From Pseudogulbenkiania ferrooxidans 2002 (GTDB lineage Bacteria; Pseudomonadota; Gammaproteobacteria; Burkholderiales; Chromobacteriaceae): a stretch of DNA of 60,959 nt. Where the stretch lies: contig NZ_ACIS01000015.1 in the NCBI RefSeq assembly GCF_000174355.1, positions 1-60,959 on the forward strand, written 5' to 3'. The translations under genes and the position numbers were made by a program. The notes below the pieces were generated by a model that did not search any database, was not told the DNA's origin, and saw only the letters and a list, made by a program, of their open reading frames with translations. Each line of letters begins with the position of its first letter. The first letter of the stretch is position 1. This document shows, in pieces, positions 21,133 through 28,455 of the stretch.

Positions 21133-21990
21133 ATGGCCCGGCGCAAAGATTCTTTGCTTGAAGTCCTGATGGAGATTGCTTCGAAATTGCCATGGCAGGC
21201 CGGTCTTGCCTTGGCTTTGGTGGCTTATTTCATCTTCCACCACTACGCCTCGCTCCCTCCCATCGTTCCCACTACCTTGGGTAGCAACGGTCCTGGCCAC
21301 ACGCTCGGTGACAGCTTGAGCCGCCAGCTAGTGGTGTCCTTCTCGATGGTCTTCCAGTATCTCGTCCCGCTCTGCTTCGCCCTGGGCGCTTTCATCTCCT
21401 ACCGTAACCGCCGCCGGCAAGCCGAGCTTCATCGCAATGTGTCAGCCAATCCGAGCCGAGAGGCATTGGAGAAGCTGTCATGGCGAGAATTCGAGCACCT
21501 CACCGCCGAACTCTTCCGGCGTGATGGCTATCGGGTCGTGCAGCAGGGCGGAGATGGTCCCGATGGGGGCGTGGACCTGGAGCTGTACATGGGGAAAGAC
21601 AAATATTTGGTGCAGTGTAAGCAGTGGAAGACCAGCAAGGTTGGCGTGGCTATCGTGCGCGAACTGTATGGCGTCATGACGGCTCGCGGGGCGGTGGGCG
21701 GCTATGTTGTGGCGTCGGGTGAGTTCACAGAGGATGCCAAGAACTTTGCCGAAGGACGATCCATACAGTTGGTGCCGGCACAAAAGGTACTGACCATGCT
21801 CAAGCAGCAGTCCAGCCAACAAGCTACCCAGCCAACCAGTCCTCCACCGGTTACTTCTGCTGTGCCGTCCTGTCCGAGCTGTGACAGCCCGATGGTGCTG
21901 CGTGTCACGCAGAAGGGTGAACTGGCGGGTACGAAATTCTGGGGCTGCTCGTGCTTTCCAGCTTGTAGGGGGATTAGGAAAGTTGGCTAA
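21133..21990 (+). CDS. Membrane-anchored Mrr-like restriction endonuclease with zinc finger
   Basis: 285 residues. Two hydrophobic helices (about 19-37 and 66-90) precede a cytoplasmic PD-(D/E)XK domain of the Mrr_cat type: FEHLTAELFRRDGYRVV with Glu121, GVDLELYMGKDKYLVQCKQWK with Asp148 and the Gln161-Cys-Lys163 catalytic pair. A Gln/Pro-rich linker leads to a topoisomerase-type C4 zinc finger (Cys247, Cys250, Cys272 or Cys274, Cys278). Mrr-type enzymes cut foreign or modified DNA; this one would act at the inner membrane. It stands alone after the gyrB terminator at the left end of the lower-GC island, with TAAGG before the start codon. Confidence 0.85.
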   Translation: MARRKDSLLEVLMEIASKLPWQAGLALALVAYFIFHHYASLPPIVPTTLGSNGPGHTLGDSLSRQLVVSFSMVFQYLVPLCFALGAFISYRNRRRQAELHRNVSANPSREALEKLSWREFEHLTAELFRRDGYRVVQQGGDGPDGGVDLELYMGKDKYLVQCKQWKTSKVGVAIVRELYGVMTARGAVGGYVVASGEFTEDAKNFAEGRSIQLVPAQKVLTMLKQQSSQQATQPTSPPPVTSAVPSCPSCDSPMVLRVTQKGELAGTKFWGCSCFPACRGIRKVG

Positions 21991-22046
21991 AGGGAAGTGT
22001 TTGGTCAACTAGTACAACTGAAGAGTTGTGGCACTGAAAAGCCAGC

Positions 22047-22063
22047 AATATCACTGATATTGT
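22047..22063. promoter_or_regulatory. 17-bp perfect palindrome, candidate operator
   Basis: caatatca-c-tgatattg, about 100 bases upstream of the three-gene island operon. A smaller hairpin acaact-ggaag-agttgt lies just before it at 22014-22030. No regulator gene is adjacent, so the palindrome may bind a distant repressor or an operon product. Confidence 0.45.
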
Positions 22064-22166
22064 CTCGTTGCCGCTTTCATGCTGATTAATTGTAGCTAAC
22101 AACTAAATAATTTGTATGCACGAATTAATTCAGCTTTTTTGTAAGCAATATTTTCTGGAGGGATAA

Positions 22167-23159
22167 GTGGCTGAAACGATAAATATCGGCGAGATTGCAG
22201 CGAAGATATCGAAGGACATCTTTAAGCATTTCCTTTGGGAAGCTCACCCCAAGCGGGACGACAACTTCAAGTGCTCCAATGAGAAACACCTCGGGGAAGG
22301 CAGCAAGCCAAAAGCATCTCACCCCGGTGATGTCGTCTTCTTTTATGAGGATCCCTACTTAGGTAAGCGTATCTACTTGCACACAGACCTTAAGAGCTAC
22401 TCAGCTGACTCCATCACGGCATCCCGGCTTCGCGGTGCATTCAAGTCTCTTTGCATGACTGTCGAGTGTGCAAAGGAGTCATCGGAGTGGCGTTCGAAAT
22501 ATTCAGTCGATGCATCGGAACAGCATGAGGTACGCGGACTGCTGTTCATCCACAATCACGACAACGGCTACGATAAACCGTTTTACGAAGCCATCGACAA
22601 GGTGGATTTGCCGGCGCTCCCGGTAGCCCCCGGATCACTGCTGCATTTCCTTGGGCCGCATGATATCCAACGGCTGTTCAGCATCGCGAATGACATCAAG
22701 GGCTTAAAAGGGGAAGACGAGCTTCCGAAGGAGTACACCTTCTACTACCCCGATTTGGTGATGTCACGGCGTCAAGGTGACGTTTGGGGTCAGCCTGCCA
22801 CGATTGAGACACTCACAGGCCCATACATCATCGTCAAGCACGGAGCCACGGAAACCTACGGCGCGGGCTATGTCATTTACTACAACGCCCCAGGGGAATG
22901 CTCGGAAGAGTTTGAGTATTTCTTGGATAGTCTCTCACGATATCAGATGCTCGAATCGGGTGAAAAAATCCGGGTCCGGGTCACCAAAGGCGATGCCACT
23001 AACGACTTGAAAAGCGTGTTTCAAATGGCCAAGAAGAAGTACGCCAAGGCTTGGGGGTTCGACCCAGCCCGAGAAGCCATCCTGAACCAAATTGACATCG
23101 ATAGGATAACCAGTATGACCAGTACCTATAATCCAGGTGACTTGGGGTGGCGAGAATGA
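22167..23159 (+). CDS. Island operon gene A: putative PD-(D/E)XK nuclease-like protein
   Basis: 330 residues, not assigned to a named family. The GTG start has a strong GGAGG 5-6 bases upstream. The N-terminal third reads like a restriction-endonuclease fold: helix ISKDIFKHFLWEAH with Glu25, strand HPGDVVFFYED with Asp55, strand RIYLHTDLKSYS with Asp74 and Lys76 (D-x-K), then helix TASRLRGAFKSLCMTVE and strand VRGLLFIHNHD. The remainder (~150-330) is unrecognised. There is no signal peptide or membrane segment. About 50% G+C, clearly below the flanking genes. The stop overlaps the next start (ATGA). A DNA-cutting defence effector is inferred, not shown. Confidence 0.6.
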   Translation: MAETINIGEIAAKISKDIFKHFLWEAHPKRDDNFKCSNEKHLGEGSKPKASHPGDVVFFYEDPYLGKRIYLHTDLKSYSADSITASRLRGAFKSLCMTVECAKESSEWRSKYSVDASEQHEVRGLLFIHNHDNGYDKPFYEAIDKVDLPALPVAPGSLLHFLGPHDIQRLFSIANDIKGLKGEDELPKEYTFYYPDLVMSRRQGDVWGQPATIETLTGPYIIVKHGATETYGAGYVIYYNAPGECSEEFEYFLDSLSRYQMLESGEKIRVRVTKGDATNDLKSVFQMAKKKYAKAWGFDPAREAILNQIDIDRITSMTSTYNPGDLGWRE

Positions 23160-24256
23160 AGAAGCGTGTGCACGGCCCGTCCCTCTACTACGCTACTGAC
23201 AAGAATGTCTTTGAAGCTTTGAATCAACACAAGGTCGATACCCCGACCGTCATGAAGCTATTTCAGCGCCGAAATATCATCGTCGGTAAAAAGACGCCTC
23301 GCGAAGATTTGGCGAAGTATTTCTCCCGACTAACACACGACTATTACGACCATAAGGGCATCGCCGCACGTCTTGGAATCGCACCTCGGCGGGAACGCAT
23401 CACGTCGATGGATGTAACGGGTGTAAGCGAAATCGAAGAGCTACAGGCTGCCGTCGATCAGCTTAAACAAGAGTTGGAGGCGGGTGGTGACGTGGTGCAT
23501 GTATCGCGGGACGGCGATAATCTGACGATGCACGTTCAGTACTCAACTGTGGACTACAAACGTAGCGAGTTTACCCAGGTGCAGGTTCGTGATGGAACGG
23601 TTGAGTTCGTCAAATCTCCTGATGGCTTTATCGTTCGCAACACACAGAACGAATATCTCAACGATGTCCGAGAGACATTGTTGGGTAAGATTGAGAAGGC
23701 TGTAGAAACCTCACTGACCAAAGTCGTGGTATCGCTCTTTGACGTGATGTCGCCAAAACTTAGGTCCAAGTTCTTCCACGAGTTGGCAACAAACCTTCCG
23801 GGCTACGTGCGACGAGATGTGACCGATGTTTATGTTTACAAGGCCAAGCCCGAACCCGAAGATGAATCAGATAACTCTGTTACTGATGATCCCGATACAC
23901 ACGTGGAGCGTGTCTTCCTGCGTGGTAATGGAGTTACCAGATCAGAGTTACTGAATGGGTTGTTGGATGAGGATGACTACTACATCACCAAGATTGGTTG
24001 GACTGCGACGGAGAATATGGGTAATGGCAATGTCTATGACATCGAAGCTGTCTTCGCTGACCCAAAAGAATGCACAGGGTTCTCCTTCATTCTGAGTGGT
24101 GTATTTCCTATGGAACAGGGGAAGGTATCTGCTCGTCGGCGAGCTCCTCACAAGTTTGAAGTTGATGCAATCTCTCGCGTCATTGAGGCCAAGTCGCGCG
24201 AGCTAATGACGAGGCTGCGCGAGGAGTTTGCTGGGTTGAGCACCGGAGACGCGTAA
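23156..24256 (+). CDS. Island operon gene B: unrecognised protein with possible DNA-binding N-terminus
   Basis: 366 residues from the ATG in an ATGA overlap with gene A; a GTG 9 bases upstream is less likely. Residues ~15-65 (VFEALNQHKVDTPTVMKLFQ, then RRNIIVGKKTPREDLAKYF) look like a small helical SAP/HeH-type nucleic-acid-binding domain. A short coiled coil follows at ~90-110 (EIEELQAAVDQLKQELEAGG). The rest is mixed alpha/beta with an acidic linker around 230-248. No enzyme motif is recognised. It is translationally coupled to its neighbours on both sides, so its product probably acts with theirs in fixed proportion. Confidence 0.55.
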   Translation: MKKRVHGPSLYYATDKNVFEALNQHKVDTPTVMKLFQRRNIIVGKKTPREDLAKYFSRLTHDYYDHKGIAARLGIAPRRERITSMDVTGVSEIEELQAAVDQLKQELEAGGDVVHVSRDGDNLTMHVQYSTVDYKRSEFTQVQVRDGTVEFVKSPDGFIVRNTQNEYLNDVRETLLGKIEKAVETSLTKVVVSLFDVMSPKLRSKFFHELATNLPGYVRRDVTDVYVYKAKPEPEDESDNSVTDDPDTHVERVFLRGNGVTRSELLNGLLDEDDYYITKIGWTATENMGNGNVYDIEAVFADPKECTGFSFILSGVFPMEQGKVSARRRAPHKFEVDAISRVIEAKSRELMTRLREEFAGLSTGDA

Positions 24257-24936
24257 TGCTTACCAGGTACCGTTGGTATCGAATCCAGTTTCCACGTAGC
24301 AATGTCGATTTGAATGGCATCCTTGCTAGTCGGCCTCTCACCCAGAATGCGAGCTTTGGCTTTTTGCGTGTTGAAGGGGTTATAGGTTCGCCAAAGTTTC
24401 GATTCCTATGGCGTACGAAAATCGTTGTGACCAGGCTGGATGATGAGGGTACCCCCTCTTACGAAGAGGTGGCCAGTGTCAGCTTCACCGACTTTGTGAT
24501 TATCGTTGTTGGTGGTGTGACATTCCTTCGGATCGAGAATCCAGGTCGAAACATTCGCGATCTACTCAATGCACTTGAATCCATTGTTGGCTTCGGATTC
24601 ACAAGTAAGCCCCTGACATTTGACAAGGTCAAGCCGACGTCGGTCTTCGAGCATGTCGAAGTTACCAAGTTGGTTGGCTTGAAAGTGATAGGTGCTGTCA
24701 TTGACGAGGACTTGGTTGCACGGATGGAATTCGCGTCTAAGCAGGGGATGATTGTTGAAAACATGAAACTACTGGATGGCTTGCGCTACAAGGTAGACTG
24801 CGCCGTTTTCGAACTAATTTACGAGGGCATACGTGGCCAAGTGACCTTTGCATCAAGCGGTGTGGTCAAGATCAGCGGACAGCTTGCACCAAGACTGGTG
24901 CATCTGATAGAGCAAGATTTGCCCAAGCTTGTTTAA
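24256..24936 (+). CDS. Island operon gene C: unrecognised 226-residue protein
   Basis: The ATG overlaps the stop of gene B by one base (TAATG). The protein is soluble, apparently beta-rich in its first half (RYRWYRIQFPRSN, FLWRTKIVVTRLDD, VSFTDFVIIVVGGVTFLRI) with a helical C-terminus (LAPRLVHLIEQDLPKLV). No motif or family is recognised. Its G+C is about 50%, like genes A and B. Being third in a tightly coupled operon it could be a complex subunit, specificity factor or inhibitor of gene A's product; nothing in the sequence decides between these. Confidence 0.5.
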   Translation: MLTRYRWYRIQFPRSNVDLNGILASRPLTQNASFGFLRVEGVIGSPKFRFLWRTKIVVTRLDDEGTPSYEEVASVSFTDFVIIVVGGVTFLRIENPGRNIRDLLNALESIVGFGFTSKPLTFDKVKPTSVFEHVEVTKLVGLKVIGAVIDEDLVARMEFASKQGMIVENMKLLDGLRYKVDCAVFELIYEGIRGQVTFASSGVVKISGQLAPRLVHLIEQDLPKLV

Positions 24937-24976
24937 CGAAGCCCAACTTGTTCACTGCCACCCTAGATTAAGAGGG

Positions 24977-25093
24977 GCGAAGCTCTTCGCCAAACTGTTC
25001 GCTGTGGTTGCGCTGGGCGTCAGTCTTCATGTCCAAGCCGATACCCCCAAGGCCGGGATCGTGGTGATGCACGGCAATGTGAGAAAAGTGTAG
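24977..25093 (+). pseudogene. Truncated 5' copy of the alpha/beta hydrolase gene
   Basis: Codons reading KLFAKLFAVVALGVSLHVQA followed by DTPKAGIVVMHGN match the first 33 residues of the complete hydrolase at 27509 with a few substitutions. The ATG is lost and homology stops at the glycine before the fragment ends in an unrelated stop. The fragment and the intact gene form a direct repeat of about 100 bp around the ABC-F gene. Confidence 0.85.
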
Positions 25094-25113
25094 AAAAGGG
25101 GAGAGATTTATTT
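25093..25113 (+). repeat. gaaaagggga-gatttattt motif, copy 1
   Basis: gaaaaggggagagatttattt immediately follows the hydrolase fragment; the second copy, downstream of the ABC-F gene, differs at two positions of 21. Similar GGGGACAGATTTATTT-type strings are common near REP-associated transposase elements in proteobacteria, so this may be a remnant end of such an element. That link is from memory. Confidence 0.5.
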
Positions 25114-25219
25114 GGCTACATCTTGCAGCCAACCTTGCTACTCATCCGGTGCGATGTGCTGCGCTCATGGCGGCGCTGCGTGCCTGCAGGTCGGTCATGA
25201 ATCAGTCCAGTACGTTGTC

Positions 25220-25357
25220 CTACAGCGGTTGTGCCTGCTGCCGGAAGTAGCCCATGTGTCCGATGCGGCCTGTGCCTTGGCGTGGGTCGAGGTCGACACG
25301 TTCTAGCGGGGCATTGCAATAGGCCTGCATGAAGGCATCCCGCGAGCGGGCAGCGCC
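25220..25357 (-). pseudogene. C-terminal remnant of an alpha/beta hydrolase-like gene
   Basis: One minus-strand frame reads SRDAFMQAYCNAPLERVDLD followed by PRQGTGRIGHMGYFRQ and then a stop. The GHMGYFR ending resembles the C-terminus of COG4757-type alpha/beta hydrolases, whose catalytic His sits in such a motif. No upstream part of the gene is present in frame. This is a decayed fragment at best. Confidence 0.35.
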
Positions 25358-25435
25358 CACAGATCATCCAGCGCGTTGGCCGCAACGCGCGGTCGCGCCG
25401 TCCCCTCCTTAAGCGCCTGTTTTTTATAGCCGGGC

Positions 25436-25483
25436 CGGCGCGGCGGCAGGGGGCGTGTTACCATTTGCGCCGCGCCGTTTTTA
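25436..25483 (+). terminator. Probable terminator upstream of ABC-F gene
   Basis: 10-bp GC stem cggcgcggcg / cgccgcgccg with a 22-base loop followed by gtttttattg. It could end transcription leaving the island operon. The large loop lowers confidence. Confidence 0.45.
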
Positions 25484-25538
25484 TTGCTTTGCAGCATGCG
25501 GCGGCGCACCGCTGCTGCTGCAGCACCATTGCCATGAT

Positions 25539-25556
25539 GCGGCCAACGTTGGCCGC
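25539..25556. repeat. 18-bp perfect palindrome GCGGCCAACGTTGGCCGC
   Basis: Perfect palindrome about 70 bases before the ABC-F start. Its core CGGCCAAC is shared with the motif recurring through the window. Possible operator or leader hairpin. Confidence 0.35.
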
Positions 25557-25627
25557 CTTTCTGTCGTCTTCCCGCCTTGTCGCCGGTCGCGGCGTAACCT
25601 GTTTTCTGCCGCCGCACGGCGCTTCCC

Positions 25628-27295
25628 ATGATCATTCTGAAAAACGTGGCCTTGCGCCGCGGTACCAAAGTCCTGCTCGACAACGCGTCGGTGACGCTCA
25701 ATCCCGGCGAGAAAGTCGGCCTGGTCGGCCGCAACGGCGCCGGCAAATCCTCGCTGTTCGCGGTGCTGAACGGCTCGCTGCACGAAGACGGCGGCGATGT
25801 GTCGATCCCGTCACAGTGGCGCATGTCGCAGGTGGCGCAGGACATGCCGGAAACGGCGCAGACGGCGACCGAGTTTGTGGTCGAAGGTGATACCACCCTG
25901 CTCGCCGCGCAGCAGGAGGTGACCGAGGCCGAGGCCGGCGAAGACTACATGCGCATGGCGCACGCCTATACCGCGCTCAACGATGCCGGTGCCCACGACG
26001 CGCCGGCACGGGCGCAGGCGCTGATTCTCGGCTTGGGTTTCAGTGTCGCCGAGCTGCAGCAGCCGGTGAACAGCTTCTCCGGCGGCTGGCGCATGCGGCT
26101 GCAACTGGCGCGCGCGCTGATGTGTCCGTCCGACCTGCTGCTGCTGGACGAGCCGACCAACCACCTGGATCTGGACGCGCTGGTATGGCTGGAAGCGTGG
26201 CTGAAGCAGTACGCCGGCACCATGGTGGTGATCAGCCATGACCGCGAATTCCTCGATGCCGTCACCAACGTGACGCTGCACGTCGACAACGCCAAGCTGG
26301 TGCGCTACGGCGGCAATTACAGCAAGTTCGAGGACATGCGTGCCGAACAGCTGGTCCTGCAGCAGGCGGCGCAGGCCAAGCAGCAGGAAAAGATGGCGCA
26401 CCTGCAGAAGTTCATCGACCGCTTCAAGGCCAAGGCCAGCAAGGCGAAGCAGGCGCAGAGCCGCGTCAAGGCGCTGGAGCGGATGGAGAAGATCGCGCCG
26501 GTGCTGGCCGATGCCGAGTTCCAGTTCGAATTCAAGGAGCCGCAGAGCCTGCCCAACTCGATGCTGTCGATGAGCGGCGCTGTGTTCGGCTATCCGGCGC
26601 CTGAAGGCGCGGCGGAAGGCACGCCGCCGACGGTGATCGTGCGCAACGTCAACCGCACCGTGCTGGCCGGGCAGCGTATCGGCATTCTCGGTGCCAACGG
26701 CCAGGGCAAATCGACGCTGGTGAAAACCGTGGCCGAGGCGTTGCAGGCGGTCGGCGGCGAGATCATTCGCGGCAAGGGGCTCAATATCGGCTACTTCTCG
26801 CAGCAGGAGCTGGACGTGCTGCGGCCGGAGGACGATCCGCTGCAGCACATGTTCCGTCTGGTGCGCGACACCCCGGCGGCGATGCGGCCGTCGGCCAATG
26901 ATTGCCGCGAGCAGGGGCTGCGCAATTTCCTCGGCACCTTCAACTTCAGCGGCGACATGGTGAAGCAGGCGGTCGGCAGCATGAGCGGCGGCGAGAAGGC
27001 GCGGCTGGTGCTGTGCATGATCGTGTGGCAGCGGCCGAACCTGCTGCTGCTGGATGAACCGACCAACCATCTGGATCTCGCCACCCGCGAGGCGCTGAGC
27101 GTGGCACTGAACGAGTTCGAAGGCTCGGTGATGCTGGTCAGCCACGACCGGGCGCTGCTGCGCGCGGTGTGCGACGAATTCTGGATGGTGTCGCGTGGCG
27201 GGGTCAGCGATTTCGGGGGCGATCTGGACGATTACCAGGTCTACCTGCTGGAAGAGGCCAAGCGCCGGCGCGAAGAAGCGGCCGGCAAGCGTTAA
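25628..27295 (+). CDS. ABC-F family ATPase (YheS-like, short form)
   Basis: 555 residues with two ABC domains and no membrane segments. The first Walker A is GRNGAGKSSLFAVL, with signature FSGGWRMRLQLARAL and Walker B LLLLDEPTNHLDLDALVWLE. The second set is GANGQGKSTLVKTV, MSGGEKARLVLC and LLLLDEPTNHLDLATREAL. The Lys/Gln-rich inter-domain linker (~235-290) is the ribosomal P-site tRNA interaction motif. ABC-F proteins act on stalled or antibiotic-bound ribosomes. It lacks the C-terminal coiled-coil extension of E. coli YheS (637 residues). It stands alone between remnants on the left and a long hairpin terminator on the right. Confidence 0.93.
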   Translation: MIILKNVALRRGTKVLLDNASVTLNPGEKVGLVGRNGAGKSSLFAVLNGSLHEDGGDVSIPSQWRMSQVAQDMPETAQTATEFVVEGDTTLLAAQQEVTEAEAGEDYMRMAHAYTALNDAGAHDAPARAQALILGLGFSVAELQQPVNSFSGGWRMRLQLARALMCPSDLLLLDEPTNHLDLDALVWLEAWLKQYAGTMVVISHDREFLDAVTNVTLHVDNAKLVRYGGNYSKFEDMRAEQLVLQQAAQAKQQEKMAHLQKFIDRFKAKASKAKQAQSRVKALERMEKIAPVLADAEFQFEFKEPQSLPNSMLSMSGAVFGYPAPEGAAEGTPPTVIVRNVNRTVLAGQRIGILGANGQGKSTLVKTVAEALQAVGGEIIRGKGLNIGYFSQQELDVLRPEDDPLQHMFRLVRDTPAAMRPSANDCREQGLRNFLGTFNFSGDMVKQAVGSMSGGEKARLVLCMIVWQRPNLLLLDEPTNHLDLATREALSVALNEFEGSVMLVSHDRALLRAVCDEFWMVSRGGVSDFGGDLDDYQVYLLEEAKRRREEAAGKR

Positions 27296-27317
27296 GCCGG
27301 CCCGTCTGCGCGTTACC

Positions 27318-27360
27318 ACCTTTCGGCCAACCTTGTTCAAGGTTGGCCGAAAGGTTTTGG
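27318..27360 (+). terminator. Hairpin terminator built from an inverted pair of the TTCGGCCAACC motif
   Basis: 17-bp perfect stem (from acctttcggccaacctt) with a GTTC loop and a short tttt a few bases further on, 22 bases after the ABC-F stop. Each arm contains one full TTCGGCCAACC copy, one in each orientation, as Neisseria uptake sequences do in terminators. Confidence 0.8.
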
Positions 27361-27371
27361 GTGGCGACGGA

Positions 27372-27392
27372 GAAAAGGGGACCGATTTATTT
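27372..27392 (+). repeat. gaaaagggga-gatttattt motif, copy 2
   Basis: gaaaaggggaccgatttattt between the ABC-F terminator and the intact hydrolase gene, matching copy 1 at 19 of 21 positions. Confidence 0.5.
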
Positions 27393-27508
27393 CTGGTATA
27401 CGGGCAGCAGCCAGACGGATAGCTGAGGGCCGCTGCCGGCGGCGATGTGCCTTCCCCCGTCGCCGTATCGTGGCATGATGTCTTTTTCCCCTTCTTTACG
27501 AAAACAAC

Positions 27509-28297
27509 ATGAAGCGCTTTGCCAGACTGTTTGCTGTGGCGGCGCTGGGCGTCTGTCTGCACGCCCAGGCCGATACGCCCAAGGCCGGGGTGGTGGTGAT
27601 GCACGGCAAGGGCGGCTCTCCCTCTAAATATGTGTCTGACCTGGCCGCCTCGCTCGAGCGCGACGGGTTTCTGGTGGCCAATCTGGACATGCCCTGGTCT
27701 GGCCGGCGCGAGTACGACGTGGATGTCACCACTGCCGAAAACGAGGTGGAAGCAGCCTTGACGGCGTTGCGGCAGAAGGGTGCCGGCAAGGTGTTCGTGG
27801 CGGGGCATAGCCAGGGTGGGGTGTTTGCGCTGTATTTCGGCGGCCGGCACCACGTCGACGGCGTGGTGGCCATCGCGCCGGGCGGCAACGTCGGCAATGC
27901 CACCTTCCGTGAGGCGGTGGGGCCGTCCGTGGAGCAGGCGCGCCAGCTGGTGGCGCAGGGCAAGGGACAGGAGAAGGCCCGGTTCAGCGATTACGAGGGC
28001 GGCCGGGGGACCTATGCCGTGGCCTCCACGCCGGCGGCCTATCTGACCTGGTTCGAGCCGGAAGGGGCGATGAACCAGACGCTGGCGATGCGCGGCATCA
28101 AGGCGGATACCCCCGTGCTGTACATTGCGCCCAGCAACGATTACCCGGCCTTGGTGCGGGTGAAGCACGAGATGTTCGGGCTGCTGGCCAAGCACCCGCT
28201 GACCAAGATGGCCGAGCCTACTTCCAGCCATCTGAACGCGCCTTCGGCCTCGGTGCAGGAGATCGAGCGCTGGATTGCCACGGTTTCCAAACAGTAA
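27509..28297 (+). CDS. Secreted alpha/beta hydrolase
   Basis: 262 residues. The N-terminal signal peptide MKRFARLFAVAALGVCLHAQ ends at an AQA-D-type cleavage site, so the protein should be periplasmic. The fold is alpha/beta hydrolase: oxyanion-loop VVVMHGKGG, nucleophile elbow VAGHSQGGVFAL with the catalytic Ser, and a late SSHLNAPSA with the likely catalytic His. Substrate unknown. A 5' fragment of a paralogue lies about 2.5 kb upstream, so the gene was duplicated or recombined here. Confidence 0.88.
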   Translation: MKRFARLFAVAALGVCLHAQADTPKAGVVVMHGKGGSPSKYVSDLAASLERDGFLVANLDMPWSGRREYDVDVTTAENEVEAALTALRQKGAGKVFVAGHSQGGVFALYFGGRHHVDGVVAIAPGGNVGNATFREAVGPSVEQARQLVAQGKGQEKARFSDYEGGRGTYAVASTPAAYLTWFEPEGAMNQTLAMRGIKADTPVLYIAPSNDYPALVRVKHEMFGLLAKHPLTKMAEPTSSHLNAPSASVQEIERWIATVSKQ

Positions 28298-28455
28298 ACG
28301 CCCCCGACGCTAGCGGCCGGCCGGGCCGGTCGCCGTTGGGGTGTCTCTCCCGTGCGGCAGTCGCTTGGTCTTCGATGGCTGTCTGCAAATCGCATTGCGT
28401 TGCCCTTGCCACCATCTAACATGGAACAAACTCCAACAATTCGGGAGGGGCGGCG

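Noticed and set aside
20956..25620. Island considered as a prophage or integrative element
   Set aside because: No integrase, tRNA attachment site, phage structural gene or flanking direct repeats of att type were seen.
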